DNA from: Apteryx mantelli
Lineage: Eukaryota > Chordata > Aves > Apterygiformes > Apterygidae
DNA: 64,000 nt
Reading direction: 5' to 3'
Assembly: GCF_036417845.1 (NCBI RefSeq)
Contig: NC_089981.1
Coordinates: 9,193,501 to 9,257,500, forward strand
Part shown: piece by piece, positions 11,718 through 22,953 of the stretch
How positions within the stretch are numbered: position 1 is the first letter of the stretch
How the letters are laid out: the number at the start of each line of letters is the position of its first letter
Program-made: the position numbers and the translations under genes
Notes under the pieces: model-generated
What the model was told of the DNA's origin: nothing
What the model saw: only the letters and a program-made list of their open reading frames with translations
The model's database searches: none

Positions 11718-12250
11718 CTAGAAAAGGAGAGGGAAGACAGTAAGTTAGATCCCACCAAAACCCCCCCCATCAGCATAAATATTGTAGGGTGTGTCTGCAT
11801 GCCCAGCAATCCTTTTGCCTGTTAGTGCTGGGCTTTATCTAACCCAGGTGTCATTAATTCTGCTAATTATTTGGGGGAAATGGAAAGAAAGGCAGCACTT
11901 GTAAGGTCTGGCTCATGACATCTGGATGAGTCACACCCCATTTTTACCCTTTGGGTATAAAGTCTTGCTTTCCAAGGTGCAGACCTACCATGACTAAGTT
12001 TAAAGCTCAGCCTTTTCCTCACCTCACCAAGAAAGATGAAAGTCATGTTGCTCTCAGCTAGACCACATGGAAGAGATTAAACAGGGAGATCCAGGGCTCC
12101 TGGTTGCAGAGGGCCATACAGATTAATAGTGACCTCTCAAAATGCAAGGCAGAGCTTCAGCCCTGCCCCAGAGAAAGGGACTGCCACAAGAGCTTCTTTG
12201 AAAGGCTGTGATCCACACATTGGTGGTAGGAAAAGCCCCAGCATACAAAC

Positions 12251-12478
12251 CTTGAGCACCCCTGCTCTGGACTCCAGGCATCTTTCCATGTCCACCATGA
12301 GGGTGTTGAGAGAGCAGCACTGCTCCGAGGGGTGTGCTGTGGTGGTCTTCAGCCTCCCCAGCATCTCAATCTCTTCTGCTCTCAGGCAATGCAACTGCTG
12401 GTCCTCCTCTTGCTCCGGGAAGGAGTGCAGCTCCTCAAAGTCACAGGTAATGCGCTTATGACAGTTCCACACTAACTC
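12251..12478 (-). pseudogene. TRIM exon 3 (coiled coil)
   Basis: Acceptor CCCACAG and donor AAG/GTTTGT enclose 228 bp (76 codons), close to the usual 231-234 bp. The frame contains FEELHSF, EQEEDQQLHCL and EEIEMLGRL, the heptad-like pattern of the TRIM coiled coil that mediates antiparallel dimerisation. It is open throughout. Confidence 0.88.
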
Positions 12479-12680
12479 CTGTGGGACAGAGAAGTCACCA
12501 GGAGATTAGAGAGCATCTCCCAGCTGGGGACTGACCTGAGGCAACACCCCCAGGGAAGAAAGAGCCCCTCTTGTCAACTCTTCTGAGCTCACCACACCAC
12601 TCCAGTTCACTCCAGCTGGGTGGGCCTAAAGAGAAGGCCCCTACCCCACTCCTCTCAGCTCTGCCCCTTCTTCCACTTAC

Positions 12681-12776
12681 TCTCAGCTCCTTGGGCTTTT
12701 TCTCCTCCATGGATAAATGTTCCTTCAAATCCTTTGCTTTTCTGCCCAGATGCTCCACGCAAGCTTGTAGCTTATC
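12681..12776 (-). pseudogene. TRIM exon 2 (96 bp, coiled-coil start)
   Basis: Bounded by a pyrimidine tract and CAG acceptor and a strong GTAAGT donor, giving exactly 96 bp and 32 codons beginning DKLQACVEHL. The size and phase are those of the standard second exon of PRY-SPRY TRIM genes. The content is Lys/Glu-rich, consistent with the start of the coiled coil. Confidence 0.9.
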
Positions 12777-14392
12777 CTGGAGAGGGAAGGGCAAGAGATT
12801 CTGCTCAGGCAAAATGGTCCAAGGCATCAGATGCTGAAGCAGCACTGAGAAGGCTTGGATCATACCAGCTGAGAATCATATACCAATTGATCTGACATGT
12901 CACTTCATGCACTTTGCTTTCATGGGATGTCAATTATAAATTCCAGCAATCCTCTGGCTATTCACACTGAACATCTGCATCAGGTACTACACTGAGTGTT
13001 TCTGGGTTAAAGTTCTGAACACCTGTGTGTACAGCAGCAATACAGGCTACAATATTCCTCTGCCTTCAAAATTTAGCTTCTGAACAGCAGCTAGAAGTGC
13101 AGACAAGGAGTCAAAGCAAGATAGTTCTACACTGTATAGCTTAATTTTTTCTAGGGAGTCAATCACCAGAGCAACTTTCCAGGAAACCTACTGTATCTCT
13201 GAATCAAAATGGAACTTCTGACTCCACCCTCAGATATGGGACAGCAGGAATTACTCAGTGGAACATCACAAATTTTGCTCTAACACTCCCTCCTGCCTCT
13301 GAAAATGACTAATCGAATCCTAAGTTGTGATTCCTAAAAAAAAAATAAAGAATTGGGGGGGGGTCCTGAAAAATGCCTCCAACATTTTGGATGCAACTTG
13401 TGCAGACACCTTGGCTGGGATTCTGTCCAAGATTAAGACATCTACATTTAGATGAATTAGATGAATTAGATGCCTAAATTCCACTAGATGTCAGTATAGT
13501 CACAGGAGTATTCTAGAAAGCTAATTAGCTGACTATGCATCTACTGTCCGGTGAAGTGAATAAGCACATTTGTCAGACTGTTGGTTCTAGCCACCAACAC
13601 AGCTAGCTCAATTGGTTGAGGTTGCCTCAGAGGGTGAAGCACGCATCCCACTCAGCTGCTGGAATGTTTCTTCAGCTTCAAGATGGAGAGCCCGTGAGCA
13701 GTAACATCAGTTTCTGATGTCGGAATCATTACTGTAGTTTTGGGTGGTCTCACCTCAAGCTGGCCATGAGGTATAGGCACATTTCTACATAGAGCTGCCT
13801 TAGTTCCCGTTCCTCCTTGCTCTATCCATTAGACTCCAGTTTCTTTACTGGATCATAGAAACGAAACCCTGAGCCCCCAGCACGTACCCTCCTCCTTCTG
13901 TAGCAGGGACTGTCTTTCTCCTCCCTGTTTGCAGAGAAGAGCGGAATCTACTACTAAGTTCTGCTTCGCTGCTTAGAGCGGGTAGGAGCCAGTAGTCACT
14001 GGGCCTACACTCAGCTCTTATGCCTAGATTAAACTCCTTCCCAGAACTGGGGAGGCCCTACATCCTCTTTCATAATCTACTCGTGTTCTGATCCCTAGGC
14101 TCCACTTCCAAACTGTGGTGCTTGAATGCAAATTTCTCTAGAGTTTCTCTGGTCACTAGCACCCTTTTGAAATATTTAGCGTCAAAGTCAAACTAGAGAT
14201 GCAACACTTGTTCCCAGACTGTTCTGCTGCATTCCTGTGACTTAACAAGTATTGGTGGGTCTGAACTGCCCTACTGCCTTACTTAGGATGAGATGGTTAG
14301 AAGTTTAAAGACTGGAGTGGAATGCCAGGTATCTCAAACCTTGTGAAGGAAATGCTTTCTAGCAGTACCTCCGGGAGATACCACTTGCTTTC

Positions 14393-14806
14393 CTTGTGTT
14401 TTTTGAGGGCTTCATCCAGGGGCCCTCCTGTATGAGTGAGATGGCCGTGGGAGACTGCACACACCACACACATGGCTTCCTGGTCCTCCTTGCAGAAGAG
14501 ATTGATGACCTCATGGTGCCGGCAGCAGAGCTTCTCGTTCTGCATCTTTTCCTTGACAAAAGGCAACTGCCGGGCTGTCTCCACTATGCTGGCCAGCTGC
14601 CGGTTGGGGTACATGACTTGCTGAGCACAAACATGCTGACACATTGGGCAGCTGAAGTCCTTGACCGCTGGCTCCCAGTAGTGGGTGATGCAGGCTCTAC
14701 ACAAGCTGTGGCCACCAGGAATCATGACAGGGTCCTGCAGGTAGTCAAGACAGATGGAGCAAGTGGTGTCTATGTTAAGGACCTCCAAATGACTGAGGCA
14801 AGCCAT
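14393..14806 (-). pseudogene. TRIM exon 1: RING finger and B-box 2
   Basis: Starts at ATG (14804-14806); 138 codons to the ancestral donor. The RING reads CSIC at residues 16-19, then PGGHSLCRAC and CPMC (53-56). In most RINGs the residue before GH is Cys; here residue 31 is Gly, removing one zinc ligand. B-box 2 follows at about residues 94-125 with CCRHHEV, LFCKEDQ and CVVC. The exon should end after KKHK, where AAG is followed by GAAAGC rather than GTAAGC. A weak in-phase GAG/GTACTG donor lies 24 bp further on and would add eight residues. Confidence 0.9.
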
Positions 14807-17749
14807 TGGTGGTAGTGCTATGAGATGGGCACAGACTTCGGGAGACAGTTCCTATGTCCTGATAGAGGAATAGTCACCTGAAGGGAAAAAAAGAAAAAGA
14901 AAAAAAAGAAAACCACACCACAGAGCAAATAGATCACATACATGCATTATGCAGCATGTGGACTCAAGGAAGCCTAAGAATCAGGCCTCATAGATATTCT
15001 ATCCTAGCTTGAGTGAGGAGAGAAGACTAGAGAAAAGACATGGGCTATGTAACCCAGACACCTGGTTCAGCTTCCTTGTCCTGTTCCTCACTGACCAAGG
15101 CAAGCAGTAATTTAAGTAACAAGCATTTATTGAATTCCCCAATACCTTGCAGGAGAAGGAGTTCTTTCCCCATATCAGACGTTGGGGGGGGGGGGGGGGG
15201 AAGGCAGGCTGGAAATAGCACGCATGTTAGCAAGCATAGTAGTACTGAATATTTCTGCTCTGTCACCTACATACAGACTTTTTCCCTTGAACTCAGTACA
15301 TGGTGACTAGACACACAGAGAAACAGAAATGAGAGGTCCCACTTTCATACATAGCCCCCTGAAGGCAGTCTGGAAGAGGACTTATTAAAAGATAGCCCAG
15401 GCCTCATGGCATAGACTAAATAGACTAGCTTCCCCCTCTCACTGTTTATACATGGTGCTTACAAGATGAAAAATTCCAATGCAAACAAGTTTGTTAACAA
15501 GGAAAACATTTTTCATCCAGAGGGTGACAAAACGCTGGGACAGAAGCCTAGAGAGACTGTGAAACCTTCATACTTGGAGACAGGGAAAAACCAGCTGGAT
15601 AAGACCCTTAATGTCTTAATCTAATTAGGCCTACTTTGAGCAAAAGACTAAATTAGGAGACCTACAGAGAACTCATCGAACATAAACAAGTCCACAATTT
15701 CACAACCCTGTAGATCTCCACTTCAAAAAAGAAAAAGCATACTACAGTTGAAGGAAATCAACAGGAGCAGAACACCCCTAGACAGACTGAAAAAGAACAA
15801 GTCTAACCAAGCAAGACCTCTTGATAAAATTTTAAAAGCTAGAAGCACTACGAGTTAGGCATTCAGGGCATCTAAGCTTTTTGGTCACAACACTACCTTG
15901 CCAAGGATAACTTCCAAGCTAAAGAATTTGTTAGGCAATACACGTCCCAGGTGGACTGCCACAGACCTTCGCTTTCAGCAACTAGAGAACAATTCCCACT
16001 CTTCTCCTTTACAGAAAAAAACACAGATGTGGCTAACAATGGCATTTATATAGGAGCAACAGCTGTGATTGCCACCCACATGCCCTTTCCTACCTCACCC
16101 TATGAGTATGAATATGAAGCATATTAATTTGTGGGTTTAGGCATTAGTCATGGAATCTCTCTCCTTTCCCTCTACGTTGGATGTATATTCCCTGAGATGT
16201 TGCAGAAATCCTCTGAGCCCTCCGGGGTGACCCCTTCATTGATGTTAGGAGAAACAGTGCAGGTTTCCTTGACTGCAGAAGCAACTTGGACACCTGTGGT
16301 ATGGTCAGAAATACAAGTTTATTGTCCTGTTCCAGGCTGTGTTGATCAGATTCAGGACTAATCAACAGGTACCCACAAGCAGCCCTAATGTCATTAGCTT
16401 ATATTTCTCTTTCCTCTCTTCCCCTCCCAACTATGCTTTCCCTTTTGACTCCTGTTTTGCTCGTTTCACACCTGTATTTGCTATTTATATGATTATGTTG
16501 GTAACTCTAGCCTTCCTGAGCAACTTTGCTAAGACAGCAATCCTATTTCACTGTCTTTCAATATCCTTCACCCATGGGGAGTTCCTGACAAGCCTCTTTC
16601 ACTCTCTGTAATGTCCAGCAGTTTCTCGTGTTTTTATCCTATTAGTGTAATCTCGGGTCATGGAGAGCCACCTGCCCAGATAGATAAAAGCCTGTTCAGA
16701 TCTCCTTCTTTTTCAGAGTGCTGGGTATTACCAAGAGAGGAATAAATCCAAATCTTCTCAACATTTTGGAAAGAGACCATCTCTGTTATACAAAACAGAA
16801 ATAACAGAGATAAAGTCTGTTTCTATTTAAAAGTAGACTGAAATTTAGCAAAACATCATTTCAGGACAATGTGGAACTAGAAGGTTACAGTCTAGGAATC
16901 CTAGAATAGCCTCATTTTCACACGTGTTCTTTGTGGCTTGTATGTCCAATTTATTGATAGAATTGATACAGCAGCAGAAGACTGTAGTGATGTATTCTTC
17001 TGTGCAAATAAATTGCAGTTACTTACCTTTGGTTTAATAAAGACATGGTAAGTGAAAATGGATATGAATTTAACTCTTTTCATAGTCGTGGAGTTTAAGT
17101 GCAGCTGACATCTACTCTGGAATATCATTGTAATCCCATGCAGACAAATGCATTTGAAACCTTATTTTCCCCAGAGATGCTGACCATCCATTTCTGTCTT
17201 CACAGGTAACTCTGTATATCCTGCACACCTTCAAAAGTCAGCTAATGAATTCATACGTCCATGTACCTACTAGTCAGACAGTCAGTTTGTTATGAGTGTG
17301 AATGGAGCTTGGTTTGGTGCAGGAATGAGCAGAATTAATCAAAGAGTGTTTTCTATCAGACATTTGTCTAGTAGAATGCCATCAAAGTTGGCTGGAAAGA
17401 GTTGGAATCCAGTCCAGCGGACTTTAATATCTTTTTCTGAATTAAAAAAAATATTAGTATCACAGTTATACATATGGCAGTGAAGGAATAATTGGTTTAT
17501 TTGTAATAAATCTGGAGTAGCTCTACATGCATATGCCTGCTTATGGAATTCATCTCACCTAGAGATATACCTTTAAGCATGCCTTCGTTTCTGTCTTCCA
17601 TCTTAGTTTCTTCTCTACAGGGAGAGGGAGGAAAAAAAAGTAACAGGTGTTTTTACAGAATGGTTCATGTGAGTATCTTAGACATCTGCTACATGATGAG
17701 ATGAGTTATGCCATAGAAGTGCCCATTTTTTCCTTCCTTTTCCCTGTTC
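14807..17749. other. Non-coding stretch with poly-G and purine-rich tracts
   Basis: No gene is recognised. An A/G-rich run lies at 14881-14910 and 17 consecutive G at 15184-15200. If the TRIM gene had upstream untranslated exons or a promoter they would lie here, but I cannot point to them. Confidence 0.5.
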
Positions 17750-18299
17750 AGGATGTGTAGAATGATAAGCTCAGGAGGCTGCAGCCAGGGCCTGTCCCTC
17801 TGGCCCTGAGCCAGGTGGGCAGAGAAGACCTGGAGATGGTAGCCAAGTTCAACCAAGAGTCCAGATGACCAGGAGAGTTCATGGTGATGAATCAGGTATG
17901 AGGTCAAGCTGAGAAGTCAGCCTGCGGGTCAGAGTCAGGATCAGGCCTGGTGAGGGTAACCAGGGACAGAGAGAGTCCAGTGCCTACTGGGCAGGCCCAA
18001 AGTGACAAGATAGGTCCAGGGTCAAGCTGGGAAGTCAGTCCACAGGGCAGGGTCCAGAGCAATGGAGTCTGCACGCTGAGCTGAGCTGAGCTGAGCTGAG
18101 CTGGAGATCAGTGCTCCTCTAGGGTAGCTCAGACAGAAACTGAAGGCCCAGGGTTGAGCTTAAATGGGGCTCCTGGGCCCATGGGCAGGAGGTGCAAGTG
18201 GATGCCTCAGGCGAGGATGATCAGGCCCGTTAAGGCCTGTTAGCTGCAAACCACTGCTATACAAAGCTGTCATGTCATGAAGACTCAGCATCCAGCTGT
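17750..18299. repeat. GC-rich segment with weak ~118-bp internal repetition
   Basis: The sequence GTCAAGCTGAGAAGTCAGCC at 17903 recurs as GTCAAGCTGGGAAGTCAGTC at 18021, a 118-bp spacing, and related words recur between them. It is richer in G and C than its surroundings and lies just upstream of the CR1 element. It may be a decayed minisatellite or an unrecognised repeat. Confidence 0.4.
18075..18103 (+). repeat. (GCTGA)n microsatellite
   Basis: About six uninterrupted copies of the pentamer GCTGA. Confidence 0.95.
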
Positions 18300-18422
18300 G
18301 ACTTGGTTCTTACTCTTGTGGGTCTCTAATCTCAATGACACACAGCAGCTGTGCCTTTTGGGTGTCCTTCTGCCATTCCAGCATCACCAGTCACTTCTGT
18401 GGTGTGGTACCCCTGATCTGAC

Positions 18423-19042
18423 CTGAAGCTGAAGAACAGGTTTAGTGCCCTCCAGGATGAAGAGGAGATGGACATGGCTGCCAGGGAAGTACCTGGGACA
18501 ACACACCCTGTGCCCTGTCGGAACGCCCGGAAAAAGCGACGGGTGATTGTTGTGGGGACTCCCTGCTGCAGGGGACGGAGGCATCTATCTGCCGACCTGA
18601 CCTCATGTCTAGAGAGGTTTGTGGCCTGCCGGGGGCTCATGTGAGAGATGTCATGCAAAGACTGCCTAGGCTCGTCCATTCTTCGGACTATTACCCACTG
18701 CTGCTCTTCCATGTGGGCGCCAATGACACCAAGGGCAAACTGGAGACCATCAAGCAGGATTTCAGAGCTCTGGGGATGGTGGTCAAGGGTCTGGGAGCCC
18801 AGGTCATCTTCTCCTCAATCCTGCCAGGGAGGGGGATGGATGAGAGGAGGAGGAGATGGACTTTCCAGGTTAACGACTGGCTGCGCCGCTGGTGTTGGCA
18901 ACAGGGTTTTGGTTTCTATGACCATGGGACCCTGTTTGAAGATCGACAACTGATGGCAAGAGATGGGATCCACCTCATGAGGCGGGGCATGTGGGTCTTT
19001 GCCAACAGGTTGGCCAACCTGGTAAGGAGGGCTTTAAACTAG
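18423..19042 (+). pseudogene. CR1 ORF1, esterase (SGNH-like) domain, frameshifted
   Basis: Begins with the NRFSALQ block. A single missing G near 18553 shifts the frame just before the GDS serine motif (18554-18562). Downstream the frame runs open with GANDT (block III) and RDGIHL (block V, Asp-x-x-His), then a stop. These blocks are those of the SGNH-hydrolase/esterase domain of CR1 ORF1, thought to act in RNP assembly or membrane association. Confidence 0.85.
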
Positions 19043-21635
19043 GAAGGACGGGGGAAGGGGAGAGTTATAGTGACAGGGTAGTTGGCAAAAGACTGCTCAA
19101 GTCAGGATGCCTCCAACAGGTGAATGCAGCCAGGAAAGTGTGCATGGGATGTGGCTATGGAGAACCCTCTTTTACCCCTCCTGGGAAACCTGCATGCTCA
19201 ATCACCTCCCTGAAATGCCTGTACACCAATGCACGCAGCTTGGGGAACAAACAGGAAGAACTAGAGATGTGTGTGCGGTCGCAGGGCCATGATCTCATTG
19301 CCATTACAGAGACATGGTGGGATAGCTCGCATGCCTGGAGTGCTGTCATGGATGGCTACGTGCTTTTTAGGAAAGACAGGCCAGGACAGCGAGGTGGTGG
19401 AGTTGCTCTTTATGTGAGAGAGCAACTGGAATGTATTGAGCTGTGCTTAAGGGTGGATGAAGAGCGAGTCGAGAGCTTATGGGTAAGGATTAAAGGGCAG
19501 GCTAGCATGGGTGACACTGTTGTGGGTGTTTACTACAGGCCACCTGATCAGGAAGAGGAAGTCGATGAGGCCTTCTACAGACAGCTGGAAGTAGCCTCAC
19601 GATCCCAGGCCCTGGTTCTCATGGGGGACTTCAACCACCCCGATATCTGCTGGAAAGACAACACAGCTAGGCACAAACAGTCCCGGAGGTTCCTGCAGAG
19701 CATTGGAGACAACTTCTTGACACAGGTGGTGGAAGAGCCAACAAGGAGAGGTGTGCTGCTGGACCTCGTACTAACAAACAAAGAAGGACTGGTGGAAGAT
19801 GTGAAGGTCGGGGGCAGCCTTGGCTGCAGTGACCATGAGATGGTGGAGTTCAGTATCCTGCGAGGAGGAAGCAGGGCACCAAGCAGGATCGCAACCCTGG
19901 ACTTGAGGAGAGCAAACTTTGGCCTCTTCAGGGACCTACTTGGAGGAATGCCATGGGTTAGGGCCCTAGAAGGAAGGGGTGTTCAAGAGAGCTGGTTAAT
20001 ATTCAAACATCACTTCCTCCAGGCTCAAGATCAGTGCATCCCTATGAGTAGGAAGTCAAGCAAAGGGGGCAGGAGACCTGCATGGATGAGCAAGGAGCTC
20101 CTGGCAAAACTCAACTAGAAGGAGGAAGCATACAGAAAGTGGAAAGGAGGACAGGCCACTTGGGAGGAATATAGGAACGTTGTCAGAGTATGCAGGGATG
20201 CAACGAGGAAGGCTAAGGCCCGTTTGGAATTACATCTGGCGAGAGATGTCAAGGACAGCAAGAAGGGCTTCTTCAAAGACATCAGCAGCAAGAGGAAGAC
20301 TAGGGAAAATGTGGGCCCTTTGCTGAATGGGGAGGGTGCCCTGGTGACGAAGGATACAGAGAAGGCAGAGTTACTGAATGCCTTCTTTGCTTCAGTCTTT
20401 ACTGCTGAGGCCAGCCCTCAGGAACCCCAGACCCTGGAGGCAAGAGAGAAAGTCTGGAGAGAGGAAGACTTTCCCTTGGTGGAGGAGGATTGGGTTAGAG
20501 ATCATTTAAGTAAACTTGACACCCACAAATCCATGGGCCCTGATGGGATGCACCCACGAGTGCTGAGGGAGCTGGCGGACATTACTGCTAAGCCACTCTC
20601 CATCCTCTTTGAAAGGTCATGGAGGACAGGAGAGGTGCCTGAGGACTGGAAGAAAGCCAATGTCACCCCAGTCTTCCAAAAGGGCAAGAAGGAGGACCCA
20701 GGGAACTACAGGCCAGTCAGCCTCACCTGCATCCCTGGAAAGGTGATGGAGCAGCTCATCCTGGAGGCCATCTCCAAGCATGTGGAGGAAAAGAAGGTGA
20801 TCAGGAGTAGTCAGCATGGCTTCACCAAGGGGAAATCATGCCTAACCAACCTGATAGTCTTCTCTGATGGAATGACTGGCTGGGTAGATGAGGGGAGAGC
20901 AGTGGATGTTGTCTCCCTTGACTTCAGCAAGGCTTTTGACACTGTCTCCCATAGCATCCTCATAGACAAGCTCAGGAAGTGTGGGTTAGATGAGTGGACA
21001 GTGAGGTGGATTGAGAACTGGCTGAATGGCAGAGCTCAGAGAGTTCTGTGTGAGAGGTGTGTGTGAGTGGCACAGAGTCTAGTTGGAGGCCTGTAGCTAG
21101 CGGTGTCCCCCAGGGGTCAGTACTGGGTCCAGTCTTGTTCAACTTCTTCATCAATGACCTGGATGAAGGGACAGAGTGCACCCTCAGCAAGTTTGCTGAG
21201 GATACAAAACTGGGAGGAGTGGCGGATACCCCAGAGGGCTGTGCTGCCATTCAGAGAGACCTGGAGAGGCTGGAGAGGTGGGAAGAGAAGAACCTCATGA
21301 AGTTCAACAAAGGCAAGTGCAGGGTCCTGCACCTAGGGAGGAATAACCCCAGTCACCAGTACAGGTTGGGGGCTGACCTGCTGGAAAGCAGCTCTGCAGA
21401 GAAGGACCTGGGAGTGCTGGTGGACACCAAGTTAAGCCTGAGGCAGCAATGTGCCCTTGTGGCCAAGAAGGCCAATGGTATGCTGGGGTGCATCAGGAAG
21501 AGTGTTGCCAGCAGGTGGAGGGAGGTGATCCTCCCCCTCTGCTCAGCCCTGCTGAGGCCACATCTGGAGTACTGCGTCCAGTTCTGGGCTCCCCAGTGCA
21601 AGAGGGATGTGGCACTACTGCAGCAAGTCCAGTGA
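19043..21635 (+). pseudogene. CR1 ORF2, endonuclease and reverse transcriptase
   Basis: The AP-endonuclease part shows CLYTNARSLGNK, TETWWD, VYYRPP, LMGDFNHPD and CSDHEMVE. The reverse-transcriptase part shows DGMHPRVLRE, NYRPVSLT, QHGFTKGKSC, LDFSKAFDTVSH and [10 protein letters not shown]. One in-frame TAG lies at 20116-20118. The frame changes near 21050-21060 within a GTGTGTGT run. The metal-binding FADD motif reads FAED (21192-21203). The frame otherwise remains open for over 2.5 kb, so insertion was relatively recent. Confidence 0.92.
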
Positions 21636-22078
21636 AGGGCTACAAAGATGATTAGGGGACTGGAACATCTCTCTTATGAGGAAAGGCTGAGAGAGCTGGG
21701 CCTGTTTAGCTTGGAGAAGAGAAGGCTGAGAGGAGATCTTATCAACGCGTACAAGTATCTGAAGGGAGGGTGTCGAGAGGATGGGACCAGACTCTTTTCA
21801 GTGGTGCCGAGCGACAGGACACGAGGCAATGGGCACAAACTGAAACACAGACACTTCCATCTGAACATGAGGAAAAACTTTTTCACTGTGAGGGTGACAG
21901 CGCACTAGAACAGGTTGCCCAGAGAGGCTGTGGAATCTCCTTCTCTGGAGATATTCAAAACCCGCCTGGATGCAATCCTGTGCAATGTGCTCTAGGTGAC
22001 CCTGCTTGAGCAGGGGGGTTGGACTAGATGATCTCCAGAGGTCCCTTCCAACCTCAGCGATTCTGTGATTCTGTGATT

Positions 22079-22953
22079 TTAAATGCTATCTTAAATTTGC
22101 CCTCACTCCCACACCTGCAGAAAGAGAAGGAAGGTCAGAAGCAGTGGGGGAGTCGTTGATATTCCTGGTGGAGGCTGCTCTCCAAAGCTCTCCCATCTTT
22201 GGGCAAATAGTGTTTCTCTTCAATGGTGAATTCCTACTTCTCTAATCTTCCTTTTGCATGAGAGAGCAATGTTGAAACACTGAAATGTCTTCTGGGTCAA
22301 TTATGCTAAATTTCAATTGAGAAAAATCAAAAAGCTTCATTTTGATCATTTTGAAACATTTAACTTCAACAAAGAAATTATTAGATATTTCAGAATGTAT
22401 ATCATAGACATTGCAATACAGTCATATAATATGTAATAATAGAGTGTGTTTTGAATTAAATGAAGCTAGACAAGAAAGTAGGTATGAAAAATGCTTTGGA
22501 AACTGGAAGTGCTTCTCCACCTCAAATGTAAGGATGGCTCAAAGTCAAACTATACCAGCTGACTAGCTGGGCAGTTGGTTTAAAAGGAAGTGCTAAAAAC
22601 ATGGGAATAGGAGCATTTACAGAGATGAGTTATTTATTTATTTATTTATTTTTCCTTGGGAGATGTGCTGGAAGCAGGAAGGGGACCTGTGGGAAGATGG
22701 AGGCACTGTGGGATGCGTGGAGGAATACTGGGGCTTTTAAGTTAGTGGTAATTCTGCATGTGTGTCCATCACATGCACCTCTAAGCACACGAGGTTTATC
22801 AACTGGAAATAACTGAGTATGTAATTACCTCACAGGAACAGCTTTTGGGAAAGAGGTCTTCAGATATGCATGGGTTTGAGGGCAGACTGAAATAGCAGCA
22901 GGTGGCTATGGCCCAAAAGTGAAGGGGCTCAGCCGGACTTCAGGGAGAAATAA
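22079..22953. other. Non-coding stretch with (TTTA)n
   Basis: AT-rich sequence with a TTTA tetranucleotide run at 22631-22652. No gene is seen. It lies between the CR1 3' end and copy B of the duplicated segment. Confidence 0.5.

Larger units (their letters stand above)
10166..14806 (-). pseudogene. TRIM-family gene (RING, B-box, coiled coil, PRY-SPRY), decayed
   Basis: Five exons and a remnant of a sixth follow the classic TRIM layout with correct phases: exon 1 (414 bp ancestrally, RING plus B-box 2), exon 2 (exactly 96 bp), exon 3 (228 bp, coiled coil), exon 4 (exactly 23 bp), exon 5 (116 bp) and a broken PRY-SPRY exon. Active family members are E3 ubiquitin ligases that bind targets through SPRY. 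Here the third RING zinc ligand is Gly instead of Cys, the exon 1 donor is GAAAGC where GTAAGC is expected, and the SPRY exon has an early stop, frameshifts and is cut off by CR1 sequence. Exons 2-5 remain open, so decay may be fairly recent or a SPRY-less product may persist. Family is firm; the particular member is not identified. Confidence 0.85.
18300..22078 (+). mobile_element. CR1: Nearly full-length CR1 LINE
   Basis: Contains the C-terminal part of ORF1 (esterase-like), the whole ORF2 (AP-endonuclease plus reverse transcriptase) and a 3' UTR ending in tandem GATTCTGTG units at 22059-22078, the hallmark CR1 tail. The 5' end is truncated somewhere near 18300. It carries one frameshift in ORF1, one stop and one frameshift in ORF2, and a changed catalytic motif, so it is not autonomous. 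It is the least decayed transposon in the window. Confidence 0.95.
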
